64,000 nucleotides of DNA, taken from positions 14,055,001-14,119,000 of the forward strand of contig OX387610.1 of NCBI GenBank assembly GCA_947568835.1. Direction: 5' to 3'. The notes under the pieces were generated by a model that saw only the letters and a list, made by a program, of their open reading frames with translations, did not search any database and had not been told where the DNA came from. Each line of letters opens with the position of its first letter. Positions within the stretch are counted from its first letter, which is position 1. The DNA comes from Protonemura montana. Its lineage: Eukaryota > Arthropoda > Insecta > Plecoptera > Nemouridae. The position numbers and the translations under genes are program-made. This document shows, one piece after another, positions 1-12,590 of the stretch.

Positions 1-117
1 GTATTGCTTTTGACAGAAGAAATGTGACTGAAATCTCCCGGCATGTCCCTTTTATACATCAAATTCCGTTGGCACAACTTATTGATTGGAAAAGCAAAGA
101 GATCCACGTCCTTTTTT

Positions 118-274
118 ACTATTAAGAACACTAATACCCTCACAAAAATCGATGCCTTCACAGGAATCGATTTGGGCAACCGTTAGCGTATAGATTTTTG
201 AGAGGGTAGCAGTGTTCCTGATAATTGAAAAAAATCCACGCATTTCAAGCGTTAGCAATTTAAATCAGATTTAA
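118..274 (+). repeat. Diverged fold-back tRNA-like element relic
   Basis: An old relative of the inverted-repeat tRNA-like family described at 45620-46436. Left arm gaacactaataccctcac pairs with right arm gagagggtagcagtgttc to form a stem of roughly 27 bp with mismatches. The tail still carries a degraded form of the family's hairpin (catttcaagcgttagcaatt) followed by taaatcagattt, the usual 3' end. It has no tRNA-like tandem units. The divergence suggests it is older than the other copies here. Confidence 0.6.
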
Positions 275-1094
275 CAGAGATGTAAGTAGCACTTATATGT
301 TCATGACAGGACTATCATTACAGTTATCTCAGCGATAAAAAGTAAAAAGTAAAAACATTAAACGTTATTAAAAGATGATTTCTGTTGTCGTTTGCAGCGT
401 TGAAACCGAACCGCACCGTAACATGTCTTTGACATGAAATGGCAGCCGAAATTCGATCACCTATCCCATCGTAACTGCCCCATAAAGAGTTAATTAAATC
501 TTCTGTAGCCAGCCGACCTAACCATTGCCACCAACCACTCTAGCAATGTGATAGAGTTGTACCACTACATAGCGAAGATAGGAACATTAAACCATCCCTT
601 TTACTAACGGGTCATCAATTATATTTATATCTTGCAGAAAATTCCCGTAACAAAAATCCCATTTTGTCACGGTTTCCCCTCCTACTAGGTCTCTACGCGT
701 GCTGGTCCGACATTTTATCATTGGGGTTGCTTTACGGCGGAAGATCATAAAAGGGGGATGAAAAAGAAGGTGGCTTATACGAAATGGAGAATTGAGATGA
801 TTTGAAGATGTTACGTGATTCGTGAGACGTTGCCGATGTCCGTCAGTTGTGTCTGTTGAAGAAACGGCCCAGTTCGGGTGGAAAACGGGTGAAATCAAGA
901 AGCTGTTACTTATTAACTTTAGCCGGATGCGGAAACTGACATAAGAAAAGCAATTGCTTTAAACTTTAGTAGCTGATGGAATGGGAATCGTAAGGGGGGA
1001 ACACAATGAAATAAATTTAATTCGATTCTCCAATTTTCTTTGAAACGTTTCCCGAGTATTCAATCATTCTTATAAAAGGGATTCAATTAGATCT
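275..1094. other. Non-coding stretch, no gene seen
   Basis: AT-rich sequence with scattered stops in all frames. A pyrimidine-rich acceptor-like site ends at about 396 (ttgtcgtttgcag) and is followed by a short open stretch that soon stops, so it is not called as an exon. A TATA-like tataaaag lies at about 1071. Confidence 0.5.
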
Positions 1095-1259
1095 ATGTAC
1101 GCGGACGCGTCGGAAGCGACGGTGGATTTTCAACACATTGTCTTTAGATATTGTTCGCTCCCGGAACTGTTCGAGACAACAAAAAAACAGACAGAAATAT
1201 ACGACGGAGGACAACAGATATCCAAAGAAAATCCAATCTTGCGTATATATACGGTGTAG
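1095..1259 (+). CDS. Short open frame of 54 codons, uncertain
   Basis: An ATG at 1095 opens a 54-residue frame in a locally CG-rich patch. Its composition looks protein-like (it contains VDFQHIVFRYCSLPELFETT), but I recognise no family. A strong pyrimidine tract and acceptor-like site (ttttctttttcttttttcag, ending about 1320) lies just downstream, so this could be an exon of a spliced gene. A TATA-like box only 24 bases upstream of the ATG argues against that ATG being the true start. A chance frame is equally possible. Confidence 0.15.
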   Translation: MYADASEATVDFQHIVFRYCSLPELFETTKKQTEIYDGGQQISKENPILRIYTV

Positions 1260-1539
1260 ATATAGTTTTTCTTCGTCTTTCCAAATCGTCTTGGTTGTGT
1301 TTTTCTTTTTCTTTTTTCAGATCACATTATTTTCCATTTAACGGAGTCGCACGCTGCTTCGTCGCTGATAATGTGACCCGCTTTCCCGACGTTATCTAGC
1401 CACTCTCACGCGGAAAAGCGGCTCGGAAAAGCGTCTCGACCCTCGGAAAAACCGCCTAGCGTTGCTTACATGCATCCAGCTCCACTCTAGTGAGTTGGGA
1501 AAACAAAATGTCTACGAGCACGGCACGCGTGAGTCTTGT

Positions 1540-1592
1540 GGAAAGCGTGGAAAGCGTGGAAAGCGTGGAAAGCGTGGAAAGCGTGGAAAGCG
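1540..1592. repeat. 10-bp minisatellite (gtggaaagcg)
   Basis: About five near-perfect tandem copies of gtggaaagcg lie just downstream of a CG-rich patch. The array is short, with no sign of coding use. Confidence 0.9.
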
Positions 1593-3908
1593 GATGGGGT
1601 GAATAAGAAATTATCTGGGAAGCTCATTGATGGAAATTTATATGACTAGATCCTGGGAAAGTTACAGTGTTTTCTTCGTGTAGTTGAGGAGGGAATGTTG
1701 ATGATGTTATTTGAATGTTTAACTTTTTGTATCAGCAACTTGAAAGTAACATCAGTCGTTTAGCCAGTTTCATGCTTGTGATCATAAAACATGGCCTTGT
1801 TAGGTGCTTTTCTGTTCGCTTTTATTACCTGGTTGGGGTTCACAATTTTAAATCTCTGTGTTTTTCAACAGACTTACAGTATTGAAAGGGAACCTAATGT
1901 TTTAATTGAAAAAAATCGATTTATAATAAAAAAAAAATATATTTTTGAAATATATATAGTAATAACTACTTTATAATAAACATTTTAAAATCTTTTAAAA
2001 TATGATTACGGTGATAGCATCTGTCAATATTTGTATTTTAACTATTCTTACACAAAAATACGAATGCCAATTAAAATTTGACATATAGCAGGGAAAGCGT
2101 TCGAGAAAATTGTTTGATAGCTACGTTGAAAAAGAACTGTTAAGTGTTTGTTGGCTAACAATGCAAGAAAATAGCTTTTCACTCGAACTGTTTTTATTTT
2201 TATGAACAAGATAAAGAAACTTCTCGATCGTCTGTCAAGAAACTGACAGTTCTGAGAAATCACACCGCTTTGATGCGTTGGTTTCTATTTGAAAAAAAAG
2301 CGAACCAGAAATAAAAATTCTTCATTATTGATGCATAAACATCTATAGCGTATTTTGATTAATATTTCTCTTGAGGATAAATATTTAGCAGCTCAAAGTT
2401 ATGAAAGTTTTCTACGGTATTGACATCTGTCTGTAGTTTCCATGAAATATCTTCAAGTTTCTTACAAACTTTCTTGTCGGACGATCGGTGGGAAAAAAGC
2501 ATTTCGAAAAGTTCTGCGATTGAGACGTACACTATATCATATTTTGAAACCTCGAATGGTTTATTTGGAAAACTGTAAAATAGAAAAGTGCAGGAGACGT
2601 CTGCGTTTTAACTTACTTCTTGGAGTGCAACTTATTTTCCAGCTCCATTTGAAAAACTTCTAACAGATACTAACCTTCTTCACAACTTCGTTCAACCGTA
2701 TGTGAAAAATACTTTTAAATTGTGACTGAAAATTAGATGTGAAAATCTGATACCAATATGGAATATATGATGTCAGGGGCTTCACCCATGCGCTCTTTAT
2801 TTGCCAAACCAAACCCAATTTCCCGAGGTCCAGGGGGCTACGTAACCCATATTTCCCAAACAACCTCTTCAGTTGATTTGTTCAAATTATGGCAAGTATT
2901 AAAATTGTGTTAAGCATGCAGATTTTACTGACTTTTAAATTTTACTTTTAAAATCTTACATACAAAGCCAAATTTAAGACAAAAATAGCAACACATTTTA
3001 AATTTTAGCAACAGATTCTACAATAAAATTTCGTGCATACGGAGTTTGGTAGCAAAAAACGAGACACCTGAACAACAAAGATTTTTATATTAAAGTCTAA
3101 GAAAACGCTAAAAAAAGCTATGAAATTCTATTCGTTTCATATTGTACCAAAAAATTTCCATTATTTTTTATTCGATATTCGAATAAAAGCGCCTAGCATA
3201 TTTTATTTTCCTGGGCCCAGATGAGATCGAGAGTATCATATGCAAATACCAGTAGCTGTGATTGCTGCTATGTAGATGCATGATATTTGGTATTCATGTC
3301 GGAGCCCCGGACGTTCAGTTACTAAGACCAAAATGTTCACCTCCCAACTTTATACCGGTTTCATTTCGTTTCACTGCTCTTAAAAGGATTCCGTGAATTT
3401 GACACAACTACTTCCAGAAAGTAGCGGAAAATCTCTTGACAATTTCCTTGCGAGTGATTTTTCCGGGGAAAACTGTCGCAAAACGTTGTCAAGGTTTGTG
3501 AAATGAACGTCCGGTTGGCGAATGAGATCCGTACCGAATTTTTAAATTTCTTCACTGTTTTTGTCATCTTCTAAGATGACGGCTGAGCCCAATTGTTGAT
3601 GCTACTTTCAAAAGAGATTAAACATTTATCAGATTTCTCCTAAATCGACCAAAACAAGGTTTATGATGTCACTGTGATGTAACATCACAAATATTTCTTT
3701 TCAAGTATTTCAGGAGAGTTAAAAAGAGAAGAAAAAAAATTGATGCTATGATTTGATAGTGTTTTTGTACAGAAATTTGTAGGAGAACTTCAATCTCTCT
3801 ACAGAAAGAAATATTTACCATTTAATGAAAAGATCCTTTTAGGTAAAAAATTGTCAATTGTAAAAAAATTCAGATAGAAGATTCTGAAAACTTCTGACGT
3901 ACCAACAT
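1593..3908. other. AT-rich non-coding stretch
   Basis: No convincing exon, RNA gene or repeat family was found. Short open frames here have low-complexity composition and no splice context I trust. Confidence 0.5.
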
Positions 3909-4240
3909 AGCACTAAAATTAAACGGTCATCGAAACAAATGGCCGCCAAATGAAAAAAATTTAGGGCGCTATTAGGTGATGTCACCGTCGTTTCGAATGT
4001 TAAGAAATTTAATTTGGTTATTTCTCGCAGATTACTCGCAATTGAGAATGATTTACACTCAATTAATCTTGATTGATGCTCAACGATTGATTTAAAGTCG
4101 CTTTAATTTAATTGTAGAGATGTGTTGAAAATGACGGCTGCAAGCGCCATCGGGTGGCACCAACCGTTACCACGTGTTGCCGGCCTCGTTTGCTCAACAG
4201 AATGTTTAATAATAACGCTGACTCGCTCACCACTGCTACT
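3909..4240 (+). repeat. 60-bp-unit inverted-repeat element, single unit
   Basis: A diverged copy of the element described at 38032-38853. It carries the shared leader (accgtcgtttcgaatgtta, then ttatttctcgcagattactc) and one 60-bp unit (caagcgccatcgggtggcac and onward). The array is not expanded, which shows the unit exists singly in the ancestral arrangement. The right terminal repeat is badly decayed. Confidence 0.75.
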
Positions 4241-4587
4241 TTCATTCTACCAACTCAAGTATATTGTAGATTTGCCTTACATAAACTACAAAAATACTAG
4301 AAAAATGCTTTGAAAATTTTAAATATTCATCGCAAATTTATCATTTTTGTTAAAAAGATGTTGAATGCGCTAATCTGTGTTGCATTTTCTACTTTACACT
4401 GCGTCTAAAATCTGGCGCAAGCTACACAAACTAACTAACCAGCACAAAATTTGCCCCACGCAAATCAGTCAGCTCAAACACTGGAATTCTCAAATGATTG
4501 ACAAATGATTTTTCACATTCCCATAAAACAGCTGATTCCAATAATGAAAAAACATATACAACATCACAAATCCAAAATTCCAGGCTA

Positions 4588-4860
4588 TCACAAAAATGTC
4601 CCCAACCCTTCCCTATAAATCGACGATACCCAAGTGAATAAATCATCCCATGTGTGCTCCACAAATTCTATTTTTACAATACAGATGCCGGTCCCTAGAG
4701 CGCCTGCTATCGCGATGCCAGCAAATATTTGGGAGACATGGACTGGGGTGTAGGAGAACCGCCGATAGAAATGTGGCGCCAAAAAACACACCCCTCTAAC
4801 AAGTTGACATCCCCTCGTTGCATGCCGAAGAGTTAGTCGAAGAGGAAAAAAAGGGAACAT
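4588..4860 (-). CDS. Candidate small single-pass membrane protein
   Basis: A 90-residue frame starts at a methionine at 4860. The first 40 residues are rich in Arg, Phe and Leu with almost no acidic residues, like a mitochondrial targeting sequence. A hydrophobic segment follows (IFAGIAIAGALGTGICIV), then a short tail with an acidic cluster (EFVEHTWDD) ending at a stop. The layout resembles small inner-membrane respiratory subunits, but I could not match it to COX, NDUF or UQC families. The frame stays open upstream to 4977, so the true start is uncertain. No clear polyadenylation signal was seen. It would lie inside an intron of the BAIAP2-like gene if that gene continues to the left. Chance remains possible. 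Confidence 0.3.
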   Translation of the reverse strand: MFPFFPLRLTLRHATRGCQLVRGVCFLAPHFYRRFSYTPVHVSQIFAGIAIAGALGTGICIVKIEFVEHTWDDLFTWVSSIYREGLGTFL

Positions 4861-6394
4861 GCTTGTACGCTTGGGTTGGGTATGGAATGGGGCAGTTGGA
4901 GAACAGGGGTTTCGTAGCCAAATGGGTCCTGCGTTAGGTGTGTTTTTTTTTTGGAATTGGATGGAGCTGCTTGCCAATGTTTTTTTAAAACGTGGTTCAA
5001 TTGGTGGTAGATTTGTGAAGGTGACATAACGCTTAGCGCTCTAGGAAATGCTTGTTATTTGAGTTTGTGTGTAGGTTTTGGTAGGGACCTGCTATTGAGT
5101 GGAATGCATACAAAAAAGCTGGCTTTATGTTTGTGGAAAAATTCATAGAAACAAACCAGTAAGAAATAAAATTTGATTAGCTGGTATTGATTTTGTTGTA
5201 AGCTGGAGAGATTCTATGTGTTTTTGCCCCAATTTGATAGGAAGTTCTTTTCGTTTTTAACTAAAAAAGAATTTATGCTCAATACGTGCTTGAATTTTCT
5301 GCTATACTTGACTGGTGCACATAGCTATTCAACTTCATCTATTGGTTCATTCGATTGGCTGCCCCGGATGTGCACTGGAAGTGTACTTTGTTGGTAAAGT
5401 AGTCATTTGGCGGCCATTTTTTGTAGACAGTTCAACATTTGCATTATGGTAGTATGCTTTTACTATACTATTTAATCTAAGGTAGCTAAATAAAAATATA
5501 TAAAATAAATAATCCTTTTAACTAAAACATAAGCCGAGGTTTTAAATAAATAAAAAATCTAGCACACGCACGTAATAATTCAAAGATTTCACTTAACTTT
5601 ATTAAAAAAAGCTATGCTTTCAGTAAAATATCAGGAAATGAAATTAACATTTTATATGTAGCTAAACAATAACTGGTCGCCAACAATCTTTAAAGTTCCC
5701 CAACGTTTTAGTAAAATCTCGGTCGAGATTTTATTTCTTGGATAATTTTTATACCCTTCCCTCTAAGTGGTTACTGATCTTGATCTGAGCTCTGGGTGAA
5801 GGGGGGGAAGGGAATTCACCCCGTGACTTGGGAAATGCGTTTTCATGGATTTTCATGTGGCTAAATCATAGCGTGACGGTTAAACATAGGATAAAAGCAT
5901 TGTTGGTAAGGATACTATCACATAAAGGGTATAGTTTATAGCAAAAACTCAAGTGCATCGATTTTAAGTATGGATTTAGTTCGACCATATTTACACCTTC
6001 AATAATTTATTTGGAAACTAATGTTTTTTTATTCATTTTATTTCACTTTTTTGTTATTTTGAGACCAATATTTTTTCAAATTTCATGTTATTTTATTTTT
6101 ATAAAAATAAATGTAATTGAAAGCAACTAAAAGGAGATATTCGTAGAAATAACATGTTAAAAAACTAGTATTATTTTCTAACAATTGAACGTACAGTCAT
6201 TGAATCTTTTTATTGTTAAATGCGATATGTTTTTCCTAAAGGAAAAGCGTTTGAGTGAAAATGTTATGCTATTTTCTTTGAGTTCGCAACCGTCTTCGAA
6301 TACTTGTATTTACTGGCTTAATTTGCAGGCAACTTATTTCCAAGAATGTTTTACACATGGCTTTTCAGAAATAGCTCAGGGCAGAAAAGTTAAT
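4861..6394. other. AT-rich non-coding stretch
   Basis: No gene or recognised repeat seen. A short purine-rich G run is present near 5800. Confidence 0.5.
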
Positions 6395-6522
6395 TTAACA
6401 AAAACTATTTCAACTGGGTTTTGAATGCTAGGTGAAGAACAACTGAATTTCTCAACGTTTCGTAACTTGTACCTGTTACTTCTTCAAGGGTAAGAGCAGT
6501 CCTGACAATTTTCCGATAACAA
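6395..6522 (+). repeat. MITE-like dispersed repeat, half element
   Basis: Starts near caactgggttttgaatgc and ends near gacaattttccgataac. The same sequence occurs inverted at 44305-44425, and its end is also the end of the palindrome at 20557-20667. The minus strand is open across it, but the dispersed copies mark it as a repeat rather than a gene. Confidence 0.7.
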
Positions 6523-7673
6523 AAGAACCACACATAATTATAACAATTACCAAGTTCAAGCTTCCTAAATGCATCTATTTGCTTCAAAGTTATCGAATCT
6601 AACACAAAAAAAACACAAAATGGCGGCCATGTTTTCGCGCCAAATTTCAAACAAACACCGTCAGATTAAGATCGAGCAAAGCATTTAAAAAGCCGAACAC
6701 AAGTTTCATTATCAAAAGTACACCAATCTACTCACAAAGAAACTTCAATGAAATCTATGTTAAAATACTGGATCGCCCGACCAAACGTAACTTTAGCACG
6801 TGTATACCTTCACTCTTATGATAAACCATTTTCAATTTCGTACCACCAACAAAATCCCACTCGAACCGTGCCACCGACAAAATTTCACAGCTTAGACGAA
6901 AAGCAATTGCGAAAAAAAAAAGAAAAATCACCAACCAAAAGGAATTATTATTTTAAAGTGGTTTCCCCATACAAAAAAAAATCACACGGACTGGTCAGCT
7001 TTAACTAGTGGTAGAACCGCCTGACACGGGGGGGAAAAAAACATACAGACAAAAATCCTATTTTTTTCTCTGAAAAATCACTTCCATACTCATTTTACTT
7101 TTAAATTCGTCCATTTCCAACGTGAAACTTATTATATGTGTGGTTATGTTCAACCTGGATGATGTCTCGCTTTGATCTTTGCTTCCCTGGACCAGAAGCA
7201 AAATCAACGTCAACATAAAACCACCTTTCCTGGAATAATTACAACCAGTCCAGTGGCGTAAGGACGTGTTGAAAAATGTCGTGAACTTGACGTGTTTAAA
7301 GATGAAGCAAAACCAGGCTTATCTTTCAGCTAAGTAAGTTGTATTTCAGTGATTTTATTTTAGCATTAAAAAATCTTAAATATTGTATCTTTTATGTTAT
7401 TCACAAATAATTTTTTAAACATTTAGAAATCAAGATTTGTCTGTTGACTGATATGACCCCTGAAAATGAGTAAAGTTTTCTGATGAATACTTTGATGACG
7501 AAGCCGAACACAGATGAAGTTTGTTTGACTTACCACAATACAGTTTAACAACCCCGTTGCTAATTTTGGGCAATTGGTGAGCTTTTTTATTTTCTCCTCG
7601 TTTCTACTTGAGATTTACATTAGTTAGGTTCGATTGATGATTTAAATCTGTCATTAAAATAATCTGAAAACAC
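6523..7673. other. Non-coding stretch
   Basis: No gene was supported. An ATGGCGGCCATG sequence near 6618 gives only a 22-codon frame. Confidence 0.5.
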
Positions 7674-7933
7674 ATTATTGAACTACAATAGCGTTAGTGT
7701 TAAACTGTCTTCGAGGAAACTGGCAGCCAAATGTAAGATGCCGCCAGGTGGAGACACCGTCGTTTCGAGTGTTAGGAAATTTCATTTTGTTAGTTCTCGC
7801 AGATTACTCGCATTTGAAACTGGTTCATCGGGTGGCACCTACCGTTACTACCTTTTACCGGCCTCGTTTGCTCAGCAGAAAGATTTACATTAACGCTGGC
7901 CCTCTGACTATACCTATAAACTCAATGATAAAG
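7674..7933 (+). repeat. 60-bp-unit inverted-repeat element, partial single unit
   Basis: The left end (agcgttagtgttaaactg) and right end (cattaacgctggccctctg, then ctataaactcaatga) are inverted versions of each other. Between them lie the shared leader (gtggagacaccgtcgtttcg) and one partial 60-bp unit. This is a compact version of the family at 38032-38853. Confidence 0.8.
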
Positions 7934-8494
7934 CTCGATTCATCTTCCTTGATTTGGACAAAATTCAAAATGTTTTAAATAATAAAAGAAATTCAAATAA
8001 AATTCAAATAAAAATTGTATAGAGTACATTTTGTCAAAACTAATGCTTGGGTAATTTAGGGTAGACATGACCATAATAATCCATGCATGTCTGTTTTTCA
8101 CATGAAAGCCGCCACTGCTAATATCGTTATCCTAGCTCGAAATTGTGCTCCAGGATTTCTCTAACGAAGACTGCTTCTGTTAGTTTTCATATCTGATTGC
8201 TACATCGTCAGGCTCGGAATAAAGGACGGTACTCGTCGATCTAATTACCCAATCAGAATTGTTTGTCAATTTGATGGATAAATCTGATCTGCTGCTCGCT
8301 TCGTTTTATAGCCGAGTTGTAAATAGATTCCCTTGAGTGTTATTCTACTTTGATATTGCTTGGATGTCCGCTAGAGAACTGGTAGCATACGTTGCTTTGA
8401 ACCAACTATATGAGTTCAATTTTATGTGAAAAATCCATTAATACAAAATGGTATAGTATATTGAAAAAACTCAGTTGCTTTAAATTGTCTTTGT

Positions 8495-8880
8495 TGGATT
8501 CATGTCCATCTTGTCAGGTGTCAACATTTCAACCCGTCTCGACTCGACCATCTAAGCTGTGTTGCCAACTCACGTACCTACCCCCACCCCTTCCCATCAG
8601 GAGGGTCTTTGTTCGATTCATGTCTATCTTGTCAGGTGTCAACATTTCAACCCGTCTCGACTCGACCATCTAAGCTGTGTTGCCAACTCACGTACCTACC
8701 CCCACCCCTTCCCATCAGGAGGGTCTTTGTTCGATTCATGTCCATCTTGTCAGGTGTCAACATTTCAACCCGTCTCGACTCGACCATCTAAGCTGTGTTG
8801 CCAACTCACGTACCTACCCCCACCCCTTCCCTTCAGGAGGGTCTTTGTTCGATTCATGTCCATCTTGTCAGGTGTCAACA
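8495..8880. repeat. 118-bp tandem repeat, about 3.3 copies
   Basis: The motif tgtcaggtgtcaac recurs at 8512, 8630, 8748 and 8866, a period of exactly 118 bases with very few differences. The unit contains a cytosine-rich run (ctacccccaccccttccc). Long frames across it are open only because the repeat itself lacks stops there. I see no link to the other families. Confidence 0.95.
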
Positions 8881-10104
8881 TTGACTTATAAATGCGTAAA
8901 CAATGAACCATTCTTAGAATTGGTTCGCCTCAGTTCTAGAGATACACTATAGCAGAAAATGTGGTAAATAAATTTAAGATAAAGTAATAAAAGCTGGCGA
9001 TTTAGAATTTAAAAAAAAATCTAGTTTCATATATTGAGGTTGAAATGATGAGCTCAGAACATCATAAATTAATCTGCTTTACGTATGTAAAATTACATGG
9101 ATTTTGAGAGATTTTCCGGTGAGTTTTTAAAAGATGATTGACTCTAGAAAATGCCTGACAAGATTAAGCTAACAAAGTTAACAAAATTGCAACTCGATTT
9201 ACAACGCCAAGCAATCAGAAAATCTTCGCCCAGTCAAAAAAAAAAATGATCAAAATAATGAATTCGACCAATTTCCATACATAATAGAAAACTCGAGACG
9301 GTTCCTCTCAAGTTCAGGATTCTCAAAAAGGAAAAAAAAAAAAAAAAAAACGAGGAAAACTTTCTTTTGGAAAATTGACTGTAGTTCGATTACCCTTCGA
9401 TTCACCGACAGAGTTTTTGTTCTGCTCGGTGGAAAATCGTTGGTGCAATGAAGAAGTTCGCGTTACTTCCACGAGGAGCGGTACGTGTGAAGATTCAACG
9501 ATCAGTTTCACTTTGTCTTCATATCGGTTAAGTCGAATCGATAGCTTTGTCGGTGTGTTGTTGTTTTCCCAGCGGGTTTAGCGGTAATGAAATAGACATT
9601 GTTTTTCATCAACACCAGGACAACAACGATTGCTTTTTATATGGAAATAAGAAAAAAGTGGCAAAATGTGAAATATCTTTTTTTTCTAATCCTACGCGAT
9701 ATAAGATTTTATAATTAAAATATCGGTCTAATCGTGAAATTTTACCACAATCAGAAGCTGTTGACGCTGGACGCAATTTTGAGAAATACGAACAAAAAAT
9801 GTGTGTGTATATCACATATATCACATATTGAAAAAAAAACTTTCCATTTCCTACATCGAATAAATTAATGAGAATAAAAAGTATTTTCTGATCACATTAA
9901 TCAATTAATCAAGGAATTTCACCAAAATTAAAGAGGAATCCGAACAAACATACTTTTTGGCAATTTATATTTTCTATCAATTGTAAAACTACTCTGCCCG
10001 AACTACTTTACCAAAAATACCATAAAAATTAAAAATATAAAATAATACTACTATGACTATATATCTATAAAAAAAACTATTGACTTTCAACATAAAACTA
10101 CTTT
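8881..10104. other. Non-coding stretch
   Basis: Low-complexity A runs occur near 9330. A short start-like frame with a donor-like gtacgt follows at about 9483, but it is too short to call as an exon. Confidence 0.5.
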
Positions 10105-10710
10105 TTTATTATTATCAACACTATAACCGTCTCAAAAATTGGTCCCCAAACGGGGATTCTCATCAAATACACTAAAATCGTCTCAAAAGCCAGTGTCCAA
10201 GTAGCTCAATGGTTCAGAGCAACACCCGCGATAAGTGGAGATCGGGGTCCAAGTAGCTCAATTGGTTAGAGCAACACCCGCGACAAGTGGAGATCGGGGT
10301 CCAAGTAGCTCAATTGGTTAGAGCAACACCCGCGACAAGTGGAGATCGGGGTCCAAGTAGCTCAATTGGTTAGAGCAACACCCGCGACAGGTGGAGATCG
10401 GGGTCCAAGTAGCTCAATTGGTTAGAGCAACACCCGCGACAGGTGGAGATCGGGGTCCAAGTAGCTCAATTGGTTAGAGCAACACCCGCGACAGGTGGAG
10501 ATTGGGGTCCAAGTAGCTCAATTGGTTAGAGCAACACCCGCGACAGGTGGAGATCGGGGTCCAAGTAGCTCAATGGTTCAGAGCAACACCCGCGACAGGT
10601 GGAGATTGGGGTTCGAGTCCGCGTTTGGGCATCAATTTTTGAGACGGTTATAGTGTTGTTAATATCAAAATACCCGCGCATTGCAAGCGTTTGCAATTTA
10701 AATAAGATTT
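10105..10710 (+). repeat. tRNA-like inverted-repeat element with 8 A-box units
   Basis: An inverted-repeat arm (attatcaacactataaccg) opens the element. Eight tandem 52-bp units follow, each starting gtccaagtagctcaattgg, which contains a match to the tRNA A box (tagctcaattgg). Only the last unit continues into a B-box match (ggttcgagtcc). The closing arm is tttgagacggttatagtg, then a hairpin (attgcaa, gcgt, ttgcaat) and the usual end taaataagattt. The first and last units read ggttcag instead of ggttag. Confidence 0.92.
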
Positions 10711-11247
10711 TATAGTAATAAAACTACTATTTCTGAACTACAATGCACGGTACACCACAATCATTTCGCTCTCAACTCTCATAGCAATTTAATGACTTTA
10801 TTTTATACAAAAGTAATTAAGAAAAATGTCTCATACCGTTAAACTTCACGAGAAGTTCTTAACAAACACAAAACTAAACAGTCGCGTCCAATGAATTATC
10901 TATTAAACGTTTTATAATTGCATCCAATCCCAGCTTCGTTTTATCACCAGCTTTGTTTTCAGCGGAAAATCTAATAAAACCCCAGAGAACAAATTTGTTA
11001 AAACTAATCCAGAACGATGCTCGGCAGCGTTCATCTCCAGCCAAACTTGTCATCGCTTTTTAACAAATGACAGGCAAAAATAGCAAGGAATTAAAATCTC
11101 CATTTCCCATTTTTCTTTAACCCTTAACCATTTCCATCACGGAAAATCCAGTGAGACAAGAAAGTATTGTAACACATTTCCTCCCTCTGCCTTTTCACCC
11201 CGCTTATGAATTTAAGTGAGCGATCAGTTTTGCATGTTAATCACAGC

Positions 11248-11865
11248 CTTTAAACATTGAGTTTTCAGTTAAAGTCAGAGGACCAGCGTTAATATTAAAC
11301 TTGCTGCTGAGCAAACGAGGCCGGCAACACGTGGTAACGGTAGGTGCCACCCGATGGCGCTTGCTGCTGAGCTAACGAGGCTGGCAACACGTGGTAACGG
11401 TAGGTGCCACCCGATAGCGCTTGCTGCTGAGCAAACGAGGCCGGCAACTCGTGGTAACGGTAGATGCCACCCGATGGCGCTTGCTGCTGAGCAAACGAGG
11501 CTGGCAACACGTGGTAACGGTAGGTGCCACCCGATGGCGCTTGCTGCTGAGCAAACGAGGCCGGTAACACGTGGTAACGGTAGGTGCCACCCGATGACGC
11601 TTTCAACCGTTCTTTTTGACAAAACCTCTACTAATTAAATAATAAAAACTCAAAATATCGGTACATTTATATCAATTGAGGAATTAGCAAAGATCGGAAT
11701 TCAAATGCGAGTAATCTGCGAGATATAAAACACAAAACGACCATCTCCACCTAGAATCGTCCATTGTTTGGCAGTAAAATAGCTTTATGGCGGCTAATTT
11801 TCGTGAAAACCGTTTTACACTATCACTGGTCCTCTATCTATAGACCTATAAACTCAATGGTTCTA
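11248..11865 (-). repeat. 60-bp-unit inverted-repeat element, 5 units
   Basis: A full-length copy with both terminal inverted repeats (left cattgagttttcagttaaag, right ctataaactcaatg), leader and five 60-bp units on the minus strand. Imperfect 15-bp direct repeats (catgttaatcacagc at 11233, catgctaatcacggc at 11866) lie just outside. They are not flush with the ends, so they may be chance or an older event. Confidence 0.88.
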
Positions 11866-12283
11866 CATGCTAATCACGGCTCGCTCTGATTTTGTGAAAT
11901 AGCCTTGCTTTTAGCGTTTAAAATTCTGTGGTACTTTTTTTCAAGATGGCGTTGAGGGGGGGTTGAGGGGGGCTTAAAGCTCGCCGTCTCCTTTGCGGGT
12001 TGAGGATAAATTCGTGCAGGATTAGAAAAGGTTTTGGAACGAGTCTTCACAGCTTAAAGAAATATCCTTTTTCTTTTTAAACGACGAGTCTCTCGTCTTT
12101 TTCCTGCCGCGACTAACGTTTTGCTTAATAAATCCTGAAAGTGTGTAAGATTTAGTTAAAATTTTACGCTGAAACTTTCGTCGAGCGGGGTTTTATATGA
12201 ATCGTTAGATTTCTTTCATTTAGCATCTAAAATCTAGTTTGTACATTTTTTATGGTTGTTTTATATTTCTCAGAAACAAAGCC

Positions 12284-12590
12284 ACTGTATTTTATTATTA
12301 ACAACACTATGACCGTCTCAAAAATTGATGCCCAAACGCGGACTCAAACCCCGATCTCCGCCTGTCGCAGGTGTTGCTCTGAACCAGTGAGCTACTTGGA
12401 CCCCGATCTCCACCTGTCGCGGGTGTTGCTCTAACCAATTGAGCTACTTGGACCCCGATCTCCACCTGTCGCGGGTGTTGCTCTAACCAATTGAGCTATT
12501 TGGACACTGGCTTTTTGAGACGATTTTAGTGTATTTGATGAGAATGACAGTTCTCCAAGGAGTAGAACCAAGAGGCTGTGAATACTCACA
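12284..12590 (-). repeat. tRNA-like inverted-repeat element, 3 units
   Basis: Minus-strand copy. The arm aacactatgaccgtctc leads into the reverse complement of the B box, three 52-bp A-box units, then ttgagacgattttagtgt and the 5' head (atttgatgagaatgacag). The head region matches the composite copy at 53136-53462, which helps define the element's 5' end. Confidence 0.88.

Noticed and set aside
6405-6650. Minus-strand 81-codon frame
   Set aside because: It overlaps a dispersed MITE-like repeat found again at 44305-44425.
10201-10620. Cluster of tRNA genes
   Set aside because: Units have an A-box region but no complete cloverleaf, no proper acceptor stem and only one B box per array. They are parts of a mobile element.
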